The notes beneath the pieces were generated by a model that had not been told where the DNA came from, ran no database searches, and saw only the letters and a program-made list of their open reading frames with translations. Below are positions 7,917 to 14,881 of a stretch of 64,000 nt of DNA, piece after piece (position 1 is the first letter of the stretch; the number at the start of each line of letters is the position of its first letter). Origin of the DNA: Isoptericola peretonis (GTDB lineage: Bacteria; Actinomycetota; Actinomycetes; Actinomycetales; Cellulomonadaceae); NCBI GenBank assembly GCA_023241745.1, contig JALQCY010000004.1, positions 372,001 to 436,000 on the forward strand, given 5' to 3'. Position numbers and translations under genes: made by a program.

Positions 7917-9125
7917 TCAGGGCACCCAGGCGCAGACGGCGTGACCGGAGCCGGACAGCCGCAGCTCCCCGGCGTCGTGCGGGACGAACACGGAGCCGCC
8001 GCGGTGCAGGGTCGCGGGGGCCGGACAGGCCCGACCGGTGACCTTCAGGTCGCCGGAGAGGCACAGGACGATGCGCGGCCCCTCGGCGGGCAGGTCGACG
8101 TCCTCGCCCGGGTCCACGTCGGCCACCGTGAGCGCGAACTCCCGCACCGGGGCGCGGTAGGTGGTCACCTGGCCCCGGCCACCGGCGGCGCGCGTGCGGG
8201 GCGGCTGCGGCGGGCGCGGCACGAACGACGCGCACTCGACGAGTGCGGCCTCGTCGACCAGCTTCGTGGTGAGCCCGGCCCGCAGCACGTTGTCCGAGGA
8301 CGCCATGATCTCGACGCCGAGGCCGGACAGGTACGCGTGCACCTCGCCCGCGGGGAGGAACAGCCCCTGGCCGGGGTCGAGCGTCACCCGGTTGAGCAGC
8401 AGCGACGCGAGGGCGGCCGGGTCGCCGGGGTGCTGGTCGGCGAGCTGCAGCACGGTCGCGTCGGCGCGCGACGACGGCGAGCCCGCGGCGAGCCGTGCGG
8501 CCACGGAGGCGACCGTCGCCGCGACGTCCGCCGGGGCGGCCGGGTCGCGGCGCGCGGCGACGAGACCGGAGAACGCGGCCCGCACCCCGTGCGGTGACCG
8601 GTCGGCCGCCAGCACCTCGCGCACCGTGCCCACCAGGGCGCCGTCGAGCCCGGCGAGCAGGTCGAGGACGGCGCGCGGTGCCCGGAAGCCCGCCAGCCCC
8701 TCGAACTCGGTGAGCGCGACCACCATCTCCGGCTTGTGCTGGTCGTCGTGGAAGGAGCGACCCGGGTCGCCCGGAGGCAGGCCCTGGCGGTTCTCCCGGT
8801 TGAACCCGGCGCGGGCCGCGTGCGGCTTGGGATGCACCTGGAGCGAGAGCGCCCGCTCGGCCGCGAGGACCTTGAGCAGGTAGGGCAGCCGGGGGCCGTA
8901 CTCGTCGGCGACCCGGCGGCCGAGCATCGCGTCCGGCGCCGAGCGCACGAGCTCCAGCAGGGAGCCGTCGCCGTTCACCCGCGACGGCGCGCTCGGGTGG
9001 GCGCCGAGCCACAGCTCGGCGGCCGGGGTGCCGTCCGGGACCGTGCCCAGCAGCTCCTGGATCCGCGTGCGGGAGCCCCAGTCGGCGTGCTGGACGCTGT
9101 TCTCCAGCGGGTAGAGCTCGGGCAC
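7917..9125 (-). CDS. manA: Mannose-6-phosphate isomerase, class I (core copy)
   Basis: A 402-residue type I phosphomannose isomerase, interconverting fructose 6-phosphate and mannose 6-phosphate for GDP-mannose synthesis. Seen: the zinc-ligand set Gln96 and His98 in SLQVHPKPH, Glu133 in FHDDQHKPEM, and a later His in AGEVHAYLSG, followed by the family motif SDNVLRAGLTTK. The GTG at 9125 gives the expected N terminus ELYPLENSVQHADWGS; a longer upstream frame adds an unrelated basic extension. It is divergent from manB with about 100 nt between, so the mannose pathway genes are paired. A second, similar manA sits at 31426-32742. Confidence 0.95.
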   Translation of the reverse strand: MPELYPLENSVQHADWGSRTRIQELLGTVPDGTPAAELWLGAHPSAPSRVNGDGSLLELVRSAPDAMLGRRVADEYGPRLPYLLKVLAAERALSLQVHPKPHAARAGFNRENRQGLPPGDPGRSFHDDQHKPEMVVALTEFEGLAGFRAPRAVLDLLAGLDGALVGTVREVLAADRSPHGVRAAFSGLVAARRDPAAPADVAATVASVAARLAAGSPSSRADATVLQLADQHPGDPAALASLLLNRVTLDPGQGLFLPAGEVHAYLSGLGVEIMASSDNVLRAGLTTKLVDEAALVECASFVPRPPQPPRTRAAGGRGQVTTYRAPVREFALTVADVDPGEDVDLPAEGPRIVLCLSGDLKVTGRACPAPATLHRGGSVFVPHDAGELRLSGSGHAVCAWVP

Positions 9126-9216
9126 AGGACCACCCTTCCACAGGTGCGGGCGCCGGAGGCCCCGCCGCAGCGAGAACACCCGCAGAACCACCCGCCGCGC
9201 GCGCTGCCGGGGGACG

Positions 9217-9222
9217 TACGCT
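9217..9222 (+). promoter_or_regulatory. -10 box (TACGCT) of a leaderless promoter for manB
   Basis: TACGCT, 7 nt (GTGGCAC), then the GTG start of manB at 9230. No clear -35 element. Confidence 0.5.
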
Positions 9223-9229
9223 GTGGCAC

Positions 9230-10663
9230 GTGACGATCGACCTGGCCACCATCATCAAGGCGTACGACGTGCGCGGGACCGTGCCGGACCAGCTCTCCCC
9301 GGAGGTGGCGCGCGCGATCGGCGCCGCGTTCGCCCGGGTGGTGGCGCTGCCCGAGGGGGCGCGCCGGGTCGTCGTCGGGCACGACATGCGCGACTCGGGC
9401 CCCGGGCTCGTCGAGGCCTTCACGGCGGGCGTGACCGCCGCCGGCGTGGACGTCGTGCGGATCGGGCTCTGCTCGACCGACGGGCTGTACCACGCGTCCG
9501 GCACGCTGGACGCCCCCGGCGCGATGTTCACGGCGTCGCACAACCCCGCCGTCTACAACGGCATCAAGCTGTGCCGTGCCGGCGCGCGGCCGGTCGGGCA
9601 GGACACCGGGCTCGCCGAGGTGCGGGAGCTCGCGCAGCAGCTCCTCGAGGACCCGGCGGCCGCCGTCGCGGCGCAGACGCCCGGCACCGTCACCGACGTC
9701 GACACCCTGGCCGACTACGCAGCGTTCCTGCGCGGCCTGGTGGACCTGTCCGGCATCCGGCCGCTCAAGGTCGTGGTGGACGCCGGCAACGGCATGGCGG
9801 GGCACACCGTGCCGGCCGTGCTCGGCACCGCCGCGGGGCTGCCGGGCCTGCCCCTGGACGTCGTGCCCCTGTACTTCGAGCTCGACGGCACGTTCCCGAA
9901 CCACGAGGCGAACCCGCTCGAGCCCGCCAACCTGCAGGACCTGCGGGCCGCCGTCGTCGAGCACGACGCCGATCTCGGCCTGGCGTTCGACGGCGACGCC
10001 GACCGCTGCTTCGTCGTCGACGAGCACGGCGACCCGGTGTCGCCGTCGGCCGTCACCGCGCTGGTCGGGCTGCGCGAGGTGGGCAAGGAGCTCGAGGCCG
10101 GCCGCACGCCCTCCGTGATCCACAACCTCATCACCTCCCGCGCCGTGCCGGACCTGCTGCAGGCGGCCGGCGCGACGACCGTCCGCACCCGCGTGGGCCA
10201 CTCGTTCATCAAGGCGCAGATGGCGGAGCACGACGCGGTCTTCGGCGGCGAGCACAGCGCGCACTACTACTTCCGCGACTTCTTCTTCGCCGACACCGGC
10301 ATGCTGGCGGCCCTGCACGTGCTGGCCGCGCTCGGCGGGCAGCCGCACCCGCTGTCGGTGCTGGCGGAGATGTACTCGCCGTACGTGGCGTCGGGGGAGC
10401 TCAACTCGACCGTGGCCGACGCGGCCGCCGCGACCGCGCGGGTGCGCGAGGCGTACGCCGCCGCCTACCCGCAGGCGGACGTCGACGAGCTCGACGGGCT
10501 CACCGTGGCCCACTGGGACGGTCACCCGCAGTGGTGGTTCAACCTGCGCGCGTCGAACACCGAGCCGCTGCTGCGCCTCAACGTCGAGGCCGCCGACGAG
10601 GACATCATGATCAAGGTGCGCGACGACGTCCTGTCGCTCGTGCGCCGGACGGAGGACGCATGA
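9230..10663 (+). CDS. manB: Phosphomannomutase/phosphoglucomutase
   Basis: A 477-residue alpha-D-phosphohexomutase converting mannose 6-phosphate to mannose 1-phosphate for GDP-mannose. Seen: the catalytic phosphoserine loop TASHNP (101-106, Ser103), the Mg-binding loop DGDADR (about 253-258), the sugar-binding loop GGEHSAHYYF (about 338) and the C-terminal phosphate-binding motif RASNTEPLLRLNVE. The length is typical. The start is GTG, supported by a leaderless promoter. It overlaps the Trm112-like gene by 4 nt (ATGA). The product also feeds any mannose-containing envelope glycans encoded here. Confidence 0.95.
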   Translation: MTIDLATIIKAYDVRGTVPDQLSPEVARAIGAAFARVVALPEGARRVVVGHDMRDSGPGLVEAFTAGVTAAGVDVVRIGLCSTDGLYHASGTLDAPGAMFTASHNPAVYNGIKLCRAGARPVGQDTGLAEVRELAQQLLEDPAAAVAAQTPGTVTDVDTLADYAAFLRGLVDLSGIRPLKVVVDAGNGMAGHTVPAVLGTAAGLPGLPLDVVPLYFELDGTFPNHEANPLEPANLQDLRAAVVEHDADLGLAFDGDADRCFVVDEHGDPVSPSAVTALVGLREVGKELEAGRTPSVIHNLITSRAVPDLLQAAGATTVRTRVGHSFIKAQMAEHDAVFGGEHSAHYYFRDFFFADTGMLAALHVLAALGGQPHPLSVLAEMYSPYVASGELNSTVADAAAATARVREAYAAAYPQADVDELDGLTVAHWDGHPQWWFNLRASNTEPLLRLNVEAADEDIMIKVRDDVLSLVRRTEDA

Positions 10664-10881
10664 GCGACGGAGCGCGTACGGACGACCCCGGCGCCGCCCC
10701 CGGGATCGACCCGTGGGTGCGTGGCATCCTGCGCTGCCCGGTCACCGGCGCGGAGCTGGTCGACGCGACGGGCCCCGACGGCGCGCCGGAGCTCCGCTCG
10801 ACCGACCCGGACCGCCCGCTCGCGTATCCCGTGCGCGACGGGATCCCGGTGCTGCTGGAGAGCGACGCCCGTCCGCTCTGA
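10660..10881 (+). CDS. Trm112 family protein
   Basis: A 73-residue protein with the Trm112/YcaR pattern: ILRCPVTGAELV near the N terminus, an acidic spacer, then LAYPVRDGIPVLLESDARPL. Only one Cys of the classic zinc-ribbon set is seen. Trm112 proteins are small partners that stabilise methyltransferases; bacterial versions often accompany sugar or lipid A genes. The ATG at 10660 overlaps the manB stop (ATGA), with GGAGG 4 nt upstream inside manB, so it is translationally coupled to manB. The partner in this organism is unknown. Weak inverted repeats follow the stop. Confidence 0.85.
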   Translation: MSDGARTDDPGAAPGIDPWVRGILRCPVTGAELVDATGPDGAPELRSTDPDRPLAYPVRDGIPVLLESDARPL

Positions 10882-10905
10882 GTGTCGGGCGGGCGAGCGT
10901 GGCCG

Positions 10906-10925
10906 CCCCGGGTGTCCGTCCGGGG
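10906..10925 (+). terminator. Possible weak terminator after the manB operon
   Basis: CCCCGG (10906-10911), 8-nt loop, CCGGGG (10920-10925), 24 nt after the Trm112 stop. Short stem with no T-tract, so low confidence. Confidence 0.3.
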
Positions 10926-10965
10926 AACTTCTGGTGGCGCCGCGGCGAACGGGTCGTCCGCTCGT

Positions 10966-10978
10966 TGAACAGTTGATG
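10966..10978 (+). promoter_or_regulatory. Shared upstream motif TGAACAGTTGATG, copy 1
   Basis: A 13-bp motif matched at 12 of 13 positions by TGAACAGTCGATG at 17091-17103. Both lie upstream of a transcription unit of the glycan cluster (107 and 63 nt before the start codons). Possibly an activator or alternative sigma site; unproven. Confidence 0.35.
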
Positions 10979-11034
10979 GATTGATCGCCGCGGAGCGGGT
11001 CGGAGGCTGACACCGCGGTCCTCGAGGTCGTCTC

Positions 11035-11083
11035 ATGGGTGGGCTGCCGTCTCGGCAGCCCGGACGACGACAGGGGTACCCAT
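11035..11083 (+). promoter_or_regulatory. Structured 5' leader before the GT29-like gene
   Basis: ATGGGT (11035-11040) can pair with ACCCAT (11078-11083), enclosing a perfect 9-bp hairpin GGGCTGCCG-TCT-CGGCAGCCC (11041-11061). The likely ribosome binding site AGGGG (11072-11076) sits in the outer loop and the ATG follows 2 nt after the outer stem. This could be an attenuator or translation-control structure. It does not match a riboswitch I recognise. Confidence 0.4.
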
Positions 11084-11085
11084 CG

Positions 11086-12510
11086 ATGAGCGCGACGCTG
11101 AGCGCCGCACCCGCGCGGGCGAAGAAGAGGATCCGGGAGGCGGCGTTGCACCGCCTCCGGGGCGGGCCGCGCACCCGTCAGCAGAACGCCGAGCTCGCGG
11201 CGCTGCTGCGTGACCTCGGGGCCCTCGCGGCGGAGGTCTCGGCCAGCGCGGCGTGGCCGGACATCCAGCTCACCCGGGCCGTCCTCGACCTGCAGGCGGA
11301 GGTCGCGACCGACCGCCTCGACGAGGACGACGCCGTGGCGCTGAGCCTCGGGCGGCGTCCCTGGCACGCGGCGCCGTCGCAGGCGTGGGACGCGCTGCTC
11401 GTCGTCGGTCAGCGGGCGCGGTGGGCGTATCCCGAGGTCGGGGAGCGGGTGGCGCGCGTCCTGCTGGCCGCGCGCCCCGGTGACGCCGCGGCGCGCGAGG
11501 TCGCCCGGGACTCCAGGCGGCGTGCGGACAAGCTCAGCGGGCAGGGCTGGCGCGAGCGGTCCCGGCGTCGCCCCGCCGACGGGGAGCTGCCGCGCCTGCT
11601 CGACGCCCTGGACGGCGGCGCGGCCTCCGCGACGCCGGCGGGGCCCGACGCCGACGGCTGGCTCGCCGTCGAGCAGGCCCTGCGGACGGACCCCGACGCG
11701 CTGGTGCCCGCGGCCGTGCCGACGCTGCGCCGGTCGTACTTCGGCGACGAGCGCGCCGACGCGCCCTTCCTCGTCACGACCCGCGCGGTGCTCGCCCGCG
11801 GGCTGACCGCGGGAAGCGACGTCTCGCCGCTCCAGGAGCTGCTCGACGCCGCCGCCACCGAGCTGGGCGCCGTCGCGCCCGGCGCGGCGCTGCCCGGTGA
11901 GCCGCTCGCGGTGCGCACCGTCGGCACCGCCGGCCTGCGCGAGTACCTCGACGGACGGTCGGTGGCCCTGGTGGCCAACTCGGCCGACCTGCTCGACCTG
12001 GAGCTCGGCCCGGAGATCGACTCCTACGACGTCGTCGTCCGGTTCAACTCGTTCCTGCTCGACCCCCGCCGCACCGGGACGAAGACGGACGTGCACGCCA
12101 CCATCCACCTGCACGACTTCAACTGGGACGTGCCCGTGGACGGCCGCCTCGTCTTCGGCGGCGCGGCGCCGGCGTGGACCGCCAGCCTGGCGCGGCACCT
12201 GCGCCCCGGCGCCCAGCAGTGGGTGGGCGACGAGTCGGTGCGCTGGCCGCGTCGCACGCTGCTGGACCCCGGGACGCGGGAGCTCTGCACCGTGCCGACG
12301 ACCGGCCTCAACACCCTGCTGCTCCTGGACTACCTGGACGTCAGCACCCGGATCGACCTGTTCGGGTTCAACTTCCACACGGGCGCGCCGCTGCGGCGGC
12401 CCGAGGCGATGCACCTGCCGGTCGCCGAGGCCCACAGCTACGACGCGGAGCGGGAGTGGGTCGCCCGGCGGACCGTCGACACCGCTCCCGGAAGGATCTC
12501 CCTGCGATGA
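11086..12510 (+). CDS. Sialyltransferase-like protein (GT29-type C-terminal domain)
   Basis: A 474-residue protein. The N-terminal ~280 residues are a helical, Ala/Arg-rich region of unknown function. From residue 293 the sequence follows the large sialyl motif of family GT29: VALVANSADLLD, then IDSYDVVVRFNSF, GTKTDVHATIHLHDFNWD, and finally TGLNTLLLLDYL and LFGFNFHTG. GT29 enzymes transfer CMP-activated nonulosonic acids and are mainly eukaryotic, with scattered bacterial relatives. The donor here could come from the NeuA-HAD-NeuB protein at 32923. The ATG at 11086 follows AGGGG. It overlaps the next gene by 4 nt (ATGA). Family call is from recalled motifs, not from a search. Confidence 0.72.
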   Translation: MSATLSAAPARAKKRIREAALHRLRGGPRTRQQNAELAALLRDLGALAAEVSASAAWPDIQLTRAVLDLQAEVATDRLDEDDAVALSLGRRPWHAAPSQAWDALLVVGQRARWAYPEVGERVARVLLAARPGDAAAREVARDSRRRADKLSGQGWRERSRRRPADGELPRLLDALDGGAASATPAGPDADGWLAVEQALRTDPDALVPAAVPTLRRSYFGDERADAPFLVTTRAVLARGLTAGSDVSPLQELLDAAATELGAVAPGAALPGEPLAVRTVGTAGLREYLDGRSVALVANSADLLDLELGPEIDSYDVVVRFNSFLLDPRRTGTKTDVHATIHLHDFNWDVPVDGRLVFGGAAPAWTASLARHLRPGAQQWVGDESVRWPRRTLLDPGTRELCTVPTTGLNTLLLLDYLDVSTRIDLFGFNFHTGAPLRRPEAMHLPVAEAHSYDAEREWVARRTVDTAPGRISLR

Positions 12511-14873
12511 CCGCCCCGACCACGGCCACCCCGCGCCGGGCCTTCGTCTCCTTCGTCGACGACGACTACTTCCCCGGGTTCGTGGCGCTCCTCAAGAGCC
12601 TGCACCTGAGCAACCCCGCGGCGCGCGCCGACGTCGTCGTCCTGCACGACGGCCTGCGGGCCGAGCACGTCGCCCGGGTGGAGACCCTCCACCCCGGGGC
12701 GAGGTTCGTGCGCGTGGACCCGCGCCCGTACGAGCGCTACGCCAAGGGCGACGAGTCGAACTACCTGTACACGAAGGCCTACTTCATCCTCGACGCCTTC
12801 CGGCTGCGGGACTACGACCGGGTCGTCACCCTCGACACGGACATGGTGGTCGTCGCGCCGATCGACGACCTGTTCGAGCGGGAGTCGGACCTCGCGGCCG
12901 TCCCGCAGCTCTTCGACCCGGACGACGGGCGCAAGCTCAACAGCGGCCTCCTGGCGTTCGGCCGGGCGTGCATGAGCGACGCCTTCGTGGCCCGCCTCGA
13001 CGCGATCGGCCTGGCCGGCGACTACGAGCTCGACCGGCACGACCAGGGCGTCCTGACGGCCGCGCTCGACGGCGCCTACGACCGGCTGCCGCGCACGGAC
13101 AACTGGGTGAAGCGGGCGTCGCGCCCGGGCAGCCCGGTGCCGGCCGACGCCCGGGTGCTGCACTACACGGGCCGGTACAAGCCCTGGCACGGCGGCGAGC
13201 ACGGCTACGCGCTGCTCGAGCAGGCCTGGCACCGGTACGCGACCAGCGACCTCGCCCACATGTGCCGCTATCTGGCGCTCGCCCGGGAGACCGCCGTCGA
13301 CCCGGCGCTCGCGGAGCACTACCGACGCGCGACGCGCGACGTCCCGCCGGAGCTGGCCGACGAGCTCGTGGCCGACGACCTCCCGCAGCGTGAGCTGCTG
13401 CAGCGCGCGACCGAGCTGTCCCGCGAGGGTCGGTTCGCCGCGGCGTGCGCCGTGCGCCTGGCGGTGGCGGCCGAGACGGGCCGCATCGAGCACCCCGTGC
13501 GGCTGGCGCGCGACCTGCGCGCCTGCTCGCGGTACGACGAGGCGTTGGCCGTCGCGGCGGTCGGGGCCTTCGACGGCCCGGTGGCAGAGGCCCGGCACCT
13601 CCAGGCGGACACGTCGTGGGTGGTCGGGGACCTGGACGGCGCCCGCCGGTACGCCACCGAGGCGCTCCGGGCCGATCCCGTGCACGTCCCGTCGCGGTCG
13701 CTCCTCGAGCGGCTCGACGCCGGGACCCCGGACGCCCGGGTGGCGGCGACGACGCGGCCCGAGGGGCTGCGCCTGTCCCACGCGGCGTTCTACGTGGACC
13801 GCCTGGGCAACTTCGGCGACGAGCTGCTGCCGGTCGCCGTGCGCGAGAGCGTCGGCGCGCTGCGCCCCGTGCGGTCCTGGACCGGGTTCCACGTGCACCA
13901 GGTCTTCGGCGAGGAGTCCGTGGCCAGGGCCGGGGAGACCGACGCGCTCCTGGTGGGCGGCGGCGGCCTCTTCCTGCCCGACACCATGCCGAACGGTCAC
14001 AGCGGCTGGCAGTGGAACGTGCCGGACGCCTCCCTGCGGGCGCTGTCCGTGCCCCTCGCGCTCGTGGCCGTGGGGTACAACCTCTTCGAGGGCCAGGAGA
14101 TCCACGGCACCCGGTTCGCCGAGTCGCTGCGGCTCACGGTCGAGCGCGCCGGGATGGTGGGGCTGCGCAACCACGGTTCCATCGACCGGGTGCGTGCCCT
14201 GCTGCCCGCCGAGCTCGCGGAGAAGGTCGTGTACACGCCCTGCCCGACGACGTTCCTCGGCACCCTCGACGCCGGTCCCGCGGCCCGCGTGCTCGAGGGG
14301 CAGGACGGCGCACGGCGCGGGGGCGACGGCCGGCCCGTGATCCACCTCAACGTCGCCTACGACCGGTCCTCGCTGCGCTTCAAGGACGCGTACGCCGACG
14401 TGCTGCGCGAGCTGGACGCGTTCGTGCGGCGGGCGGAGCGCTTCGCCCAGGTGCGGATCGCCGCGCACACCGTCGGGGACGAGCGGATCGCGCAGGACCT
14501 CTACGCCGCGCACGGCACGCGGGTCCCCGTCGACAGCCTGTTCCGCACGGGGGTGGACGAGGCCCTCGCCACCTACGCCCGGTCGTCCCTCGTGGTGGGC
14601 ATGCGCGGCCACGCCGGGATGATCCCGTTCGGCCTGGGCACGCCGATCCTGTCGCTGGTCTCCCACCCCAAGCTGCGGTACTTCCTCGAGGACGTCGGCC
14701 AGCCCGACTGGGGCGTCCCGGTGCACGAGGCGGGCCTCGGGGGCCGGCTCACCGAGCTGGCCCGCGACGTCGTGGACGACGGCGAGCGCTACCGCAAGCA
14801 GGTGGCGACCGCCCGCGACCGCCTCCGGGAGGCGTACGACGACGCCGTCGCGGGCTTCCTCGGCACGCTCTGA
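12507..14873 (+). CDS. GT8 glycosyltransferase fused to polysaccharide pyruvyl transferase
   Basis: A 788-residue fusion. Residues 10-265 are GT8 (glycogenin-like): FVSFVDDDYFPGFVALLKSL, the DxD in TLDTDMVVV (about 110-112), LNSGLLAF, DQGVLTAAL and HYTGRYKPWH. Residues ~280-405 are helical, TPR-like. From ~427 to the end is a polysaccharide pyruvyl transferase domain (PF04230 type): LGNFGDELLP, VGGGGLFLPD, GLRNHGSIDR, and VGMRGHAGMIPFGLGTP. Such domains form pyruvate ketals on sugars from phosphoenolpyruvate. The protein may add a hexose and then pyruvylate it. ATGA overlap with the gene upstream and GGAAGGA before the start indicate translational coupling. A reversed-order relative lies at 39965-42427. 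Confidence 0.85.
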   Translation: MTAPTTATPRRAFVSFVDDDYFPGFVALLKSLHLSNPAARADVVVLHDGLRAEHVARVETLHPGARFVRVDPRPYERYAKGDESNYLYTKAYFILDAFRLRDYDRVVTLDTDMVVVAPIDDLFERESDLAAVPQLFDPDDGRKLNSGLLAFGRACMSDAFVARLDAIGLAGDYELDRHDQGVLTAALDGAYDRLPRTDNWVKRASRPGSPVPADARVLHYTGRYKPWHGGEHGYALLEQAWHRYATSDLAHMCRYLALARETAVDPALAEHYRRATRDVPPELADELVADDLPQRELLQRATELSREGRFAAACAVRLAVAAETGRIEHPVRLARDLRACSRYDEALAVAAVGAFDGPVAEARHLQADTSWVVGDLDGARRYATEALRADPVHVPSRSLLERLDAGTPDARVAATTRPEGLRLSHAAFYVDRLGNFGDELLPVAVRESVGALRPVRSWTGFHVHQVFGEESVARAGETDALLVGGGGLFLPDTMPNGHSGWQWNVPDASLRALSVPLALVAVGYNLFEGQEIHGTRFAESLRLTVERAGMVGLRNHGSIDRVRALLPAELAEKVVYTPCPTTFLGTLDAGPAARVLEGQDGARRGGDGRPVIHLNVAYDRSSLRFKDAYADVLRELDAFVRRAERFAQVRIAAHTVGDERIAQDLYAAHGTRVPVDSLFRTGVDEALATYARSSLVVGMRGHAGMIPFGLGTPILSLVSHPKLRYFLEDVGQPDWGVPVHEAGLGGRLTELARDVVDDGERYRKQVATARDRLREAYDDAVAGFLGTL

Positions 14874-14881
14874 GGCGGGTG

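Noticed and set aside
11041..11061. Hairpin as a rho-independent terminator of the manB operon
   Set aside because: It lies only 25 nt before the next start codon, has no T-tract, and is about 160 nt beyond the manB operon end, so a leader structure fits better.
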